Shown here: one piece after another, positions 1 through 5,004 of the stretch
Numbering within the stretch: the first letter of the stretch is position 1
Layout: each line of letters starts with the position of its first letter
NCBI GenBank assembly: GCA_045806105.1
Contig: JBJMJY010000097.1
Location: forward strand, 1 to 5,004
DNA length: 5,004 nucleotides
Source of the DNA: AC-32 sp045806105
GTDB taxonomy: Bacteria > Actinomycetota > Thermoleophilia > Gaiellales > Gaiellaceae
Direction: 5' to 3'
The notes under the pieces: generated by a model
The model's database searches: none
What the model saw: the letters and a program-made list of their open reading frames with translations, nothing else
Told to the model about the DNA's origin: nothing
Made by a program: the position numbers and the translations under genes

Positions 1-623
1 CGCTGCGCCCATTCCTCCAGCTCCCGGTCGGAGTAGTTCCCGCCCCGGCCGCGCCGGCCGTAGTGGAAGCGGACGAACGTCCAGTCCGCAGTCAGCTCAT
101 GCGTCTGGAACGGCCGCTGCGGCGTGTCGCCGATCACGAGCGCCACGCCGTGCCGCCGCAACACCTCGTACACGGGCTCCGCGAACCACGTCTCGTGGCG
201 GAACTCGAAGCAGTGCCGGCCACGCGGAAGCTGCTCGAGCGCCTCCTCGAGCCGGGCGTCGTCGCGCCGGAACCCGGGCGGCAGCTGCCAAAGCACCGGC
301 CCGAGCTTCGGCGACCCGACGAGCGGGCGGATGCGGTCGTAGAAGAGCGCGATGCTCGGCGGCAGCTCTCGCAGCCGCTTGATGTGTGTCGCGTAGCGGC
401 TCATCTTCACGGCGAAGACGAAGCCCGGCGGCGACTCCGCGACCCAGTTCGCGACGGCCGTCTCCCGCGGCAGCCGGTAGAAGGTCGAGTTGACCTCGAC
501 CGTGTCGAAGTGACGGGCGTAGAACTCGAGCCAGCGCCGTGGCGGCAGGCGCGGCGGGTAGAAGACGCCGTTGCGCCAGTGCTTGTAGTTCCAGCCGGAG
601 CAGCCGATCCGGATCGGCTTCAC
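1..623 (-). CDS. DUF72 (YecE-type) family protein, C-terminus beyond window
   Basis: The 207 complete codons visible read as a DUF72/YecE-family protein, a TIM-barrel family of unknown biochemical function. Family signatures seen are the N-terminal IRIGCSGWNYKHW (residues 4-16), FYPPRLPPRRWLEFYARHF (about 21-39), then VEVNSTFYRLP, FAVKMSRYATHIKRL, the GPVLWQLPPGF strand, FEFRHETWF in the middle, and FVRFHYG followed by a Tyr/Leu/Trp-containing helix at the cut edge. Family members are usually about 240-260 residues, so roughly 40-50 residues should lie off the left edge. The GTG start at 623 overlaps the TGA stop of the upstream phosphatase gene as GTGA. There is no Shine-Dalgarno sequence, so translation probably depends on re-initiation after the upstream gene. 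The start is supported because the CSGW motif sits, as usual, within the first dozen residues. Family assignment is confident; no function is claimed. Confidence 0.93.
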   Translation of the reverse strand, partial: MKPIRIGCSGWNYKHWRNGVFYPPRLPPRRWLEFYARHFDTVEVNSTFYRLPRETAVANWVAESPPGFVFAVKMSRYATHIKRLRELPPSIALFYDRIRPLVGSPKLGPVLWQLPPGFRRDDARLEEALEQLPRGRHCFEFRHETWFAEPVYEVLRRHGVALVIGDTPQRPFQTHELTADWTFVRFHYGRRGRGGNYSDRELEEWAQ

Positions 624-1405
624 GCCAGGGCGGCGTAGAGGCGGTCGCACACCTCCGGGGTCGCGGCCGCGACGACACGGGACCGGCCCTCGACGTCGAG
701 CGGCGCCCGGCCGAAGGGAGCGGCCTCCGGCAGGTCGATCGCCAGGCCCCGCTCGCGGACGAGTAGCTGCGCGGCCGCGATGTCGACCGCGCGCGCGGGC
801 TTCAGCGAGCAGACGGCGTCGACACGGCCGGCGGCCAGGTGGCAGAGCGACAGGGCGAGCGAGCCCATCACGCGCAGCCGGTAGGCCATGCCGACGACCG
901 CGGCGGCCTTCTCGGCGATGCTCGAGGTCAGTGTCGCCTCGAACGAGAGGATCTCGATCTCCTCCTTGGGCCGGGTGTCGCCGAGGCCGGCGCCGTTCAG
1001 CCGTGCGCCACCGCCGTGCTCCGCCACCCACTCCTCGCCGCTACCGAAGTCGTAGACGTAGCCGAACACGACGTCGTCCATGGTGTCGCCCTCTGCGATG
1101 GCCACCGAGACGGCGAAGAACGGGATGCCGCGCTTCGCGTTCAGCGAGCCGTCGATCGGATCGACGACGATCCGGAGCGGGCCGTCGCCCAGGGTCCCGG
1201 CCTCCTCCGAGACGATCGTCGTGCCCTCGATGCCCTGGAAGCGCGCGAGGATCGCCTGCTCGGCCGCCGCGTCGACGGCCGTCGTCTCGTCGCCGCCCTC
1301 GCCCGCGCCGACGACAGGCTCGCGCTCCGTGCGCGAGGGCAGCTCCTCGAGGACCCCCCGCACGTCGTCGGCGGCGCCGCGGCAGACCGCGAGCCAGTCC
1401 GTCAC
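620..1405 (-). CDS. Inositol monophosphatase / fructose-1,6-bisphosphatase-like metal-dependent phosphatase
   Basis: This 261-residue cytoplasmic enzyme belongs to the lithium-sensitive, Mg-dependent phosphatase superfamily, which hydrolyses inositol monophosphate, fructose-1,6-bisphosphate or related phosphomonoesters. The metal-binding set is complete: GGDETTAVDAAAE (residues 37-49), VSEE (65-68), DPIDGSLN (82-89, with D82 and D85 as metal ligands), and C-terminal RAVDIAAA (205-212, with D208 as a third metal ligand). The usual bacterial SuhB motifs are DPIDGTxN and WDxAAG. The Ser after DPIDG, the GIPFFAVS that follows, and VDIAAA in place of WDxAAG look more like the archaeal MJ0109-type dual inositol monophosphatase/fructose bisphosphatase (comparison from memory). 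The length is normal for the family. The start is GTG at 1405, overlapping the DUF1015 stop as GTGA; the stop overlaps the DUF72 start the same way. The substrate cannot be decided from sequence alone; 3'-phosphoadenosine phosphatase activity is a less likely alternative. Confidence 0.93.
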   Translation of the reverse strand: MTDWLAVCRGAADDVRGVLEELPSRTEREPVVGAGEGGDETTAVDAAAEQAILARFQGIEGTTIVSEEAGTLGDGPLRIVVDPIDGSLNAKRGIPFFAVSVAIAEGDTMDDVVFGYVYDFGSGEEWVAEHGGGARLNGAGLGDTRPKEEIEILSFEATLTSSIAEKAAAVVGMAYRLRVMGSLALSLCHLAAGRVDAVCSLKPARAVDIAAAQLLVRERGLAIDLPEAAPFGRAPLDVEGRSRVVAAATPEVCDRLYAALA

Positions 1406-2475
1406 AGGCTGAGGAAGAGCAGGCCGCTGACGAGCTTCGGGTAGAAGTAGGTGCTCTTCTGCGGCATCGTCTCGCCGCGCTGCGCGACCGCGAAGACGTC
1501 CTCGATGCGCGTCGGGCGCATCAGCACCGCGACCGCCGCCTGCCCTTCGTCCACCGCCCGCACCGCCTCCTGCCAGTCGGGCGTGTAGCTGATGCCCTCG
1601 TGCCCGAGGCGGTCGACCAGCTGTACGTCGAGCTCCTTGCCGTCGGCGGCGAGCTCGGCGCTGCCACCGCGGTAGACGACCGCGGCCGCCCGGTCCTGCG
1701 GCGCCTGTTCCAGCGCCTCGCGCGCCGCCGCAGGCTCCGGCAACGGCTCCGCCGGGAGCCTCTCCGCCGGCTCGCGCTCGAACAGCCGGTGGGTGGGAAA
1801 GATCATCAGGCCCGGGTCGTCCAGACTGACCAGCACGGCGAGCACGTAGGCGCTCTCCGGCGTCCCGGCCTCGTGGTGGTAGGCGAGCGCGGTCTCGTAG
1901 CGGTGGTGGCCGTCCGCGATCAGCAGCTGCCGGCCGGCGAACTCCTCGGCGATGCCGTCGGACTGCAGGCGCCAGAGCCGCGCGCCCTCGACCTCGAGGT
2001 CCGGGTCGCGACCTGGCCGCGCGGCCGGCGGCGGGCCTTCGTACAGGAAGAACAGGGGCTCGAGCTGCGCATTCACCTCGCGCAGTAGGCGCAGGCGGCC
2101 CTCCTTCGGCCCGCGGTGCGTGCGCTCGTGCGGGAGAACGACCCGGTTCTCGTAGGGCTCGGCCTTCAGCGCGGCGACGAGCCCCTCGCGCGTGCGAGCG
2201 ACGCCGTCGGGGCCGACGTAGTCCTGCGAGAGCCACCAGCATCCGGGCTCGGCCTCCTCGGCGAGCGTGCCGTCCTTGCGCCAGGCGCGCCATGTTGGGC
2301 CAGCCTCTGCCTCGTCGGTGGGCAGGGTCAGGTGGACGACGTTGTGCGGATTCCGCGCCGCCAGCTGCTCGCGCTCGGCCGGCGAGATGACGTCGTACGG
2401 CGGCGCGACGAGCGTCTCGAGGGGGCCGGCGCGCTCGCCGTAGCGAACGGCGCGAAACGGCTTCACCTCGGCCAC
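1402..2475 (-). CDS. DUF1015 family protein (COG4198-like)
   Basis: A 357-residue protein of the DUF1015 family, soluble and of unknown activity. Diagnostic blocks appear in order: an N-terminal VKPFRAVRY then LVAPPYDVIS (23-31), NPHNVVHLTLP (42-52), LPHERTHRGPKEGRL (114-128), EPLFFLY (139-145), the hallmark IADGHHRYETALAY (186-199), and the C-terminal MPQKSTYFYPK (337-347) followed by SGLLF. The conserved His pair and Asp in ADGHHRY look like a catalytic or metal-binding site, but that is inference. Family members are often 400 residues or more, so this is a compact version; all the main blocks are nonetheless present. The GTG start at 2475 places VKPF at residue 4, as is typical. There is no Shine-Dalgarno sequence; a TACGCT -10 hexamer lies 8 bases upstream, suggesting leaderless translation. 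It is first in an operon with the phosphatase and DUF72 genes, which argues for a linked metabolic role. No signal peptide or membrane segment is visible. Confidence 0.93.
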   Translation of the reverse strand: MAEVKPFRAVRYGERAGPLETLVAPPYDVISPAEREQLAARNPHNVVHLTLPTDEAEAGPTWRAWRKDGTLAEEAEPGCWWLSQDYVGPDGVARTREGLVAALKAEPYENRVVLPHERTHRGPKEGRLRLLREVNAQLEPLFFLYEGPPPAARPGRDPDLEVEGARLWRLQSDGIAEEFAGRQLLIADGHHRYETALAYHHEAGTPESAYVLAVLVSLDDPGLMIFPTHRLFEREPAERLPAEPLPEPAAAREALEQAPQDRAAAVVYRGGSAELAADGKELDVQLVDRLGHEGISYTPDWQEAVRAVDEGQAAVAVLMRPTRIEDVFAVAQRGETMPQKSTYFYPKLVSGLLFLSL

Positions 2476-2483
2476 GGGGCCGG

Positions 2484-2489
2484 AGCGTA
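2484..2489 (-). promoter_or_regulatory. Putative -10 element (TACGCT) for the DUF1015 operon
   Basis: On the minus strand TACGCT fits the actinobacterial TANNNT -10 pattern. Its last T is followed by 8 bases (CCGGCCCC) and then the GTG of the DUF1015 gene. Transcription would therefore start at or next to the start codon, giving a leaderless mRNA, in keeping with the lack of any purine-rich ribosome binding site. No convincing -35 hexamer is seen at the expected distance. The hexamer is short and degenerate, so position relative to the start codon is the main support. Confidence 0.4.
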
Positions 2490-2506
2490 CCAGCCGTGCT
2501 CGGGCC

Positions 2507-2512
2507 TAGACT
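2507..2512 (+). promoter_or_regulatory. Putative -10 element (TAGACT) for the OB/HD nuclease gene
   Basis: TAGACT matches TANNNT, and 6 bases (CGCGGC) separate it from the GTG at 2519. With a normal -10 to start-site distance the RNA would begin at or very near the GTG. No Shine-Dalgarno sequence precedes the gene, so leaderless translation is likely. It faces the opposing -10 element at 2484-2489 with 17 bases between them, so each hexamer sits where the other promoter's -35 would be and the two promoters probably compete. No good -35 is seen. Confidence 0.4.
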
Positions 2513-2518
2513 CGCGGC

Positions 2519-3346
2519 GTGAGCGCGATCGCGTCGTTGGCCGAAGACCGGGTCGTGGAGGGCGTCTACGCGGTCGCGAAGAAGGAGCGGCGGCGGACAC
2601 GCGGAGGCTCTGCGTACCTCGCGCTGGAGCTCGTCGACCCGAGCGGCCGCATCGAGGCTCGCGTGTGGTCGGACGTCGAGCTGCTGGACTCGCGGTTCGG
2701 CGAGGGCGATGCGGTGCGCGTGCTCGGGCGGGTCGAGCGGTTCCGCGACCGGCTGCAGCTCGAGGTGCGGTCGCTGGAGGCCGCGGCCGAGGCGGATCCG
2801 GCCGAGCTCGCACCCGCGCTGCGCCGGGACGCGGCGGAGCTGGACGGCTTCCTCGAGTTCCTTGCCGCCGAGATCGCGCACCCGGGGCTGCGGGCGGCGG
2901 TGCGGCGGTTCGTGGAGGACGCGCCGCTGCGCGCGGCACTGCGCGGGCTGCCGGCCGCGGAGACCCACCACGCCTACGCGGGCGGGCTGCTGGAGCACAC
3001 CGTCGGCGTCGCGACGCTGTGCCGCGAAGCGGGGCAGCTGCATCCGCGCCTGCGCGCGGACCTGGTGCTCGCGGCGGCGCTGCTGCACGACGTCGGTCGG
3101 ACGGCGGAGCTGGAGCGCGGGCCGACCTTCCGCGCGACCGAGGAGGGGCGGCTGCTCGGGCACGTGCACCTCGGGCTCCGGCTGGTGGAGGAGCGCGCCG
3201 CGGCGCTCGAGACGGAGGTGCGGGCCGAGCTGCTGCACGCGATCGCGGTGCACCACGATCCGCGCGCCGCGCGGACGGCCGAGGCGTCGGTGCTGTACCA
3301 CGCGAACCAGCTGGACGCGACGGCGGCGACCCGCCCCGTCGAGTAG
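2519..3346 (+). CDS. OB-fold + HD-domain protein, YhaM-type 3'-5' exoribonuclease-like
   Basis: A 275-residue two-domain protein. Residues about 10-87 form an OB-fold nucleic-acid-binding domain (VVEGVYAVAKKERRRTRGG, YLALELVDPSGRIEARVW, DAVRVLGRVERFRDRLQLEV). Residues about 110-266 form an HD metal-dependent phosphohydrolase domain: THHAYAGGLLEHT (149-161), the HD pair in LLHDVG (188-193), GHVHLG (214-219), HAIAVHHD (240-247) and NQLDA (263-267). This domain order and the motif spacing match YhaM (CBF1), a 3'-5' exoribonuclease of RNA turnover in Firmicutes. It is shorter than the roughly 314 residues of Bacillus YhaM: the SHHG motif reads VHHD, the loop after it is trimmed, and the tail after NQLDA is only about 8 residues. 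The GTG at 2519 is chosen because the OB domain begins almost at once and because a -10 hexamer lies 6 bases upstream. It is transcribed divergently from DUF1015. Another HD hydrolase specificity cannot be excluded. Confidence 0.85.
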   Translation: MSAIASLAEDRVVEGVYAVAKKERRRTRGGSAYLALELVDPSGRIEARVWSDVELLDSRFGEGDAVRVLGRVERFRDRLQLEVRSLEAAAEADPAELAPALRRDAAELDGFLEFLAAEIAHPGLRAAVRRFVEDAPLRAALRGLPAAETHHAYAGGLLEHTVGVATLCREAGQLHPRLRADLVLAAALLHDVGRTAELERGPTFRATEEGRLLGHVHLGLRLVEERAAALETEVRAELLHAIAVHHDPRAARTAEASVLYHANQLDATAATRPVE

Positions 3347-3514
3347 CCCGCACCGCCCCCGCCCACAACCGTCGCACCTTCGACCGAGAGCCGCGACAGA
3401 CACGGCACACGTTGGGCGCTACGCTCGTAGCGGGCGGCGGGTGGACCTCTCATCCCCACCCAGGGTGGGGATGCGCGCGCGTGAACCTAGAGGGCGGCGC
3501 CGGACCAGCGGCAG
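3347..3514. other. Convergent intergenic region
   Basis: These 168 bases lie between the stop codons of two converging genes. Apart from the strong palindrome at 3451-3473, they contain one small perfect inverted repeat, GCTACG/CGTAGC with a 2-base spacer (3418-3431). The only short open frame, starting with GTG at 3441, codes a low-complexity Arg-rich peptide with no family resemblance. I see no convincing promoter or RNA gene. Confidence 0.6.
3451..3473. terminator. Perfect 11-base inverted repeat, possible bidirectional terminator
   Basis: The left arm CATCCCCACCC (3451-3461) and the right arm GGGTGGGGATG (3463-3473) are exact reverse complements around a single A at 3462. As RNA this folds to a 10-pair GC-rich stem with a 3-base loop on either strand. 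It lies 104 bases after the stop of the plus-strand gene and 41 bases after the stop of the minus-strand gene, which suits a shared terminator between converging genes. Neither side has a U-tract, so it is not a classical intrinsic terminator; tract-less hairpins have been proposed for actinobacteria. The near-absence of a spacer also suits a dimeric regulator binding site or a dispersed palindromic repeat. Confidence 0.5.
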
Positions 3515-4435
3515 CTAGACATTGAAGCGGACCGTAAGCACGTCGCCGTCCTGCACCTGGTACGTCTTGCCCTCGAGCCGTTGCAGCCCGCGCCGCGCGG
3601 CTTCGGCATAGCTGCCGCTTTCGACCAGGTCGTCCCAGCGCACCACCTCGCAGCGGATGAAGCCGCGGGCGATGTCGGTGTGGACCGTCCCCGCCGCCTC
3701 CAGCGCCGTCTGCCCGCTCCGCAGCGTCCAGCCGCGCGCCTCCTTCTCGCCGGCCGTGAAGAACGTGATCAGCCCGAGCGCCTCGAAGAGCCGCCGCACG
3801 ATCTCGTCGAGTGCCGGCGGCCCGTCCCGGAACGCGGCTGCTTCCTCCTCCGGCAGCTCCGCGAGCTCCGCCTCCAGCTTCAGGTCGATCCCGGACGGCC
3901 CGTTCACGACCGGAACGAGCGGCTTCGTCGTCAGCGGCTCGAGCTCCCGCGGCAGCTCGCCCTCCCACTCGCGCAGCGACCGGCCGGCGTCGAGATCCTG
4001 AAGCACCTGCTCGAGCTGTGCCACCTCCGCCCGCAGCTTCGGATCGCCTGACTTCGCCTGCTTCGAAACGCGATCGAGCCGCCTCTCGACGTGGTCGCGG
4101 TCTGCGACGAGTAGCTCGAGCTCCAGCCGCTCGAGGTCGGCCTCGGGCTCCGCTCCGGCTGAGAACCCGTCCACGACGGCGACCACCGCGTCCACCTTCC
4201 GGAGGTTGCCGAGCAACTGCGGCCCGGTTCCCGGCACGTCGACGATCCGCGCCGCGGCGGGCGTCGCCTTCGCCGCGGACACGACCTGCGCAAGCTGCCC
4301 CAGCCGCTCGTCGGCGATCGGCGCCATGCCGACGTGCTCCTTGCCGAAGTCCGGCCCGACGCCCGCCCGCGTCAGGACGTTGAACAGCGTGGTCTTCCCC
4401 GCGGCCGGGAGCCCGACGATCCCTGTTTCCAACAC
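3515..4435 (-). CDS. ychF: YchF/Obg-family P-loop GTPase/ATPase, short divergent form
   Basis: A 306-residue P-loop NTPase of the YchF type, a translation-associated ATPase/GTPase that binds ribosomes. The N-terminus has GIVGLPAAGKTTLFNVLT (5-22, P-loop G1), a Walker B/G3-like IVDVPG (64-69), and VDAVVAVVDGF (81-91). A charged helical segment follows (about 97-165), as in the YchF coiled-coil arm. Residues 222-306 are a well-kept YchF C-terminal TGS-like domain: LITFFTAGEKEARGWT, AAGTVHTDIARGFIR, LEGKTYQVQDGDV and the terminal RFNV. Canonical YchF is about 363 residues. Here the Gly-rich switch II stretch after DxxG is lost, and the NxxE base-recognition region is reduced to VVNGPSG (176-182), followed directly by the segment that normally comes about 20 residues later. 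Start GTG at 4435 lies 5 bases after the sigma-factor stop, so the two genes are probably co-transcribed. It may be a specialised paralogue, with a standard YchF elsewhere in the genome. Confidence 0.88.
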   Translation of the reverse strand: MLETGIVGLPAAGKTTLFNVLTRAGVGPDFGKEHVGMAPIADERLGQLAQVVSAAKATPAAARIVDVPGTGPQLLGNLRKVDAVVAVVDGFSAGAEPEADLERLELELLVADRDHVERRLDRVSKQAKSGDPKLRAEVAQLEQVLQDLDAGRSLREWEGELPRELEPLTTKPLVPVVNGPSGIDLKLEAELAELPEEEAAAFRDGPPALDEIVRRLFEALGLITFFTAGEKEARGWTLRSGQTALEAAGTVHTDIARGFIRCEVVRWDDLVESGSYAEAARRGLQRLEGKTYQVQDGDVLTVRFNV

Positions 4436-4440
4436 GGGCC

Positions 4441-5004
4441 CTACTCTTGCGGCAGCTGCTTCTGCAGCGAGGCAAGAGCGCGATGCTGGAGCGACTTGAC
4501 CGCGCCCTCCGACTTGCCGAGCACCGTGCCGGCCTCGCCGTTCGAGAAGTTGAACAGGAACTTCAGCATCAACACCTGCTGCTGCTCGAGCGAGAGGTTC
4601 TCGATCAGCTCGAGCATGCTGCGCCGGCCGATCGACTGCAGCGCCTCCTCCTCGGCGGACGACTCCTCCGTCCCCTCCGGCTCCGGCACCTCCTCCTCGG
4701 GCTGCCAGCGCCGGTTGGCCCGAAAGTGGTCCATGGAGAGGTTGTGCGCGATCCGGAAGAGCCACGCAGAGAAAGGGGCCGCCTGGAAGCGGAACTTGCC
4801 GATCGACTCGAGCATGCGCAGGAAGGTCTGGGTCGTCAGGTCTTCCGCGTCGTGCTTGTTGCCGAGCGTCATGTGCAGGTAGCCGTAGATCCGGTCGAAA
4901 TGGATCAGGTAGAGCTCCTCGAGCGCGTTGCGGTCGCCCTGCTGACCGCGCTCGACGAGGCGCCGGATCTCGGCGCCGGTGGCCGTCGAGCCCTTCTGCG
5001 TGAT
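4441..5004 (-). CDS. ECF-type RNA polymerase sigma-70 factor, N-terminus beyond window
   Basis: 187 residues are visible and the frame stays open to the right edge; no credible start codon occurs before region 2, so the start lies beyond 5004, probably close by. Region 2 is clear: EIRRLVERGQQGDRNALEELY, then IYGYLHMTLGNKHDAEDLTTQTFLRML (2.1-2.2), and FSAWLFRIAHNLSMDHFRANRR (2.3-2.4, promoter melting and -10 contact). An acidic linker rich in Glu/Pro/Ser follows. Region 4 (last ~58 residues) has LSLEQQQVLMLKFLFNFSNGEAG and the helix-turn-helix LGKSEGAVKSLQHRALASL for -35 recognition. There is no sigma region 1.1 or 3 in view, which fits the ECF group. It directs core polymerase to a set of promoters; its target and signal cannot be read here. 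No anti-sigma gene follows downstream: the next gene is the YchF-type GTPase, 5 bases away. An internal ATG at 4872 is too late to be the start because it would remove part of region 2. Confidence 0.93.
   Translation of the reverse strand: MTQKGSTATGAEIRRLVERGQQGDRNALEELYLIHFDRIYGYLHMTLGNKHDAEDLTTQTFLRMLESIGKFRFQAAPFSAWLFRIAHNLSMDHFRANRRWQPEEEVPEPEGTEESSAEEEALQSIGRRSMLELIENLSLEQQQVLMLKFLFNFSNGEAGTVLGKSEGAVKSLQHRALASLQKQLPQE

Noticed and set aside
931..2088. A long plus-strand open frame opposite the phosphatase and DUF1015 genes.
   Set aside because: The translation is a low-complexity Arg/Pro/Ser-rich product without any family motif, antisense to two well-supported genes.
620..3403. A very long open frame on the minus strand (over 900 codons) running through the phosphatase gene and on into the DUF1015 and nuclease regions.
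   Set aside because: Only its last 261 codons resemble a protein family. The remainder is Arg/Ala/Gly-rich shadow translation, out of frame with DUF1015 and antisense to the nuclease, as expected in GC-rich DNA.
3418..3431. A small inverted repeat GCTACG/CGTAGC containing a TACGCT hexamer that resembles a -10 element.
   Set aside because: No -35 partner or suitably spaced gene start follows, and the 6-base arms with a 2-base spacer are too short to support a hairpin or operator claim on their own.
3441..3518. A short GTG-start open frame in the convergent gap spanning the palindrome.
   Set aside because: It encodes about 25 Arg/Gly/Ser-rich residues with no ribosome binding site or conservation that I can see, and it is simply the tail of a shadow frame of the nuclease gene.
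2116..3525. A plus-strand open frame of about 469 codons overlapping the nuclease gene in another frame and extending into the convergent gap.
   Set aside because: Its sequence is Arg/Gly/Ala-rich with no motifs; the overlapping frame at 2519-3346 has a clear OB-fold and HD domain.
3515..4765. Extending the GTPase upstream of 4435 to make a protein of about 416 residues.
   Set aside because: The extra N-terminal residues are a shadow of the sigma-factor gene, and the P-loop begins at its normal distance from the GTG at 4435.
4441..4872. Starting the sigma factor at the internal ATG at 4872.
   Set aside because: The frame upstream of it encodes the first part of sigma region 2 (GDRNALEELY and the helix after it) and is open to the window edge, so the true start is further right.

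Overview
The window is very GC-rich (by eye around 70%) bacterial chromosome with tightly packed genes. All five genes whose start lies inside the window appear to begin with GTG. The gene set (a YhaM-like OB/HD protein, a YchF/Obg-family GTPase, an actinobacterial-style ECF sigma factor, DUF1015, DUF72 and an inositol-monophosphatase-superfamily enzyme) suggests an actinobacterium. A deep lineage such as Thermoleophilia is my guess from codon use and protein style, not something the sequence proves. I see no mobile element, tRNA, rRNA or CRISPR array, and no gene-free stretch longer than about 170 bases.

Left half (1-2475, minus strand): a three-gene unit read right to left. It consists of a DUF1015 protein (2475-1402), an inositol-monophosphatase/fructose-1,6-bisphosphatase-like enzyme (1405-620), and a DUF72 (YecE-type) protein that starts at 623 and runs off the left edge. 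Both junctions are 4-base GTGA overlaps, in which the downstream GTG shares bases with the upstream TGA. This points to translational coupling and a single transcript. Two of the three products belong to families of unknown function, so the shared pathway is not known. The phosphatase suggests sugar or polyol phosphate metabolism.

Centre (2476-3346): a 43-base divergent gap separates DUF1015 from a plus-strand OB-fold plus HD-domain protein of the YhaM 3'-5' exoribonuclease type (2519-3346). On each strand an actinobacterial TANNNT -10 hexamer sits 6-8 bases before the GTG, and neither gene has a Shine-Dalgarno sequence. Both transcripts are therefore likely to be leaderless.

Right half (3347-5004): a 168-base convergent gap holds a perfect 11-base inverted repeat around a single central A, which may be a shared hairpin terminator or a protein-binding palindrome. 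Beyond it, on the minus strand, an ECF-type sigma-70 factor enters from the right edge and ends at 4441. Five bases later begins a shortened, divergent YchF-type GTPase (4435-3515). Its TGS-like C-terminus is well preserved, but its switch II and base-recognition regions are reduced. No anti-sigma factor follows the sigma gene in this window.
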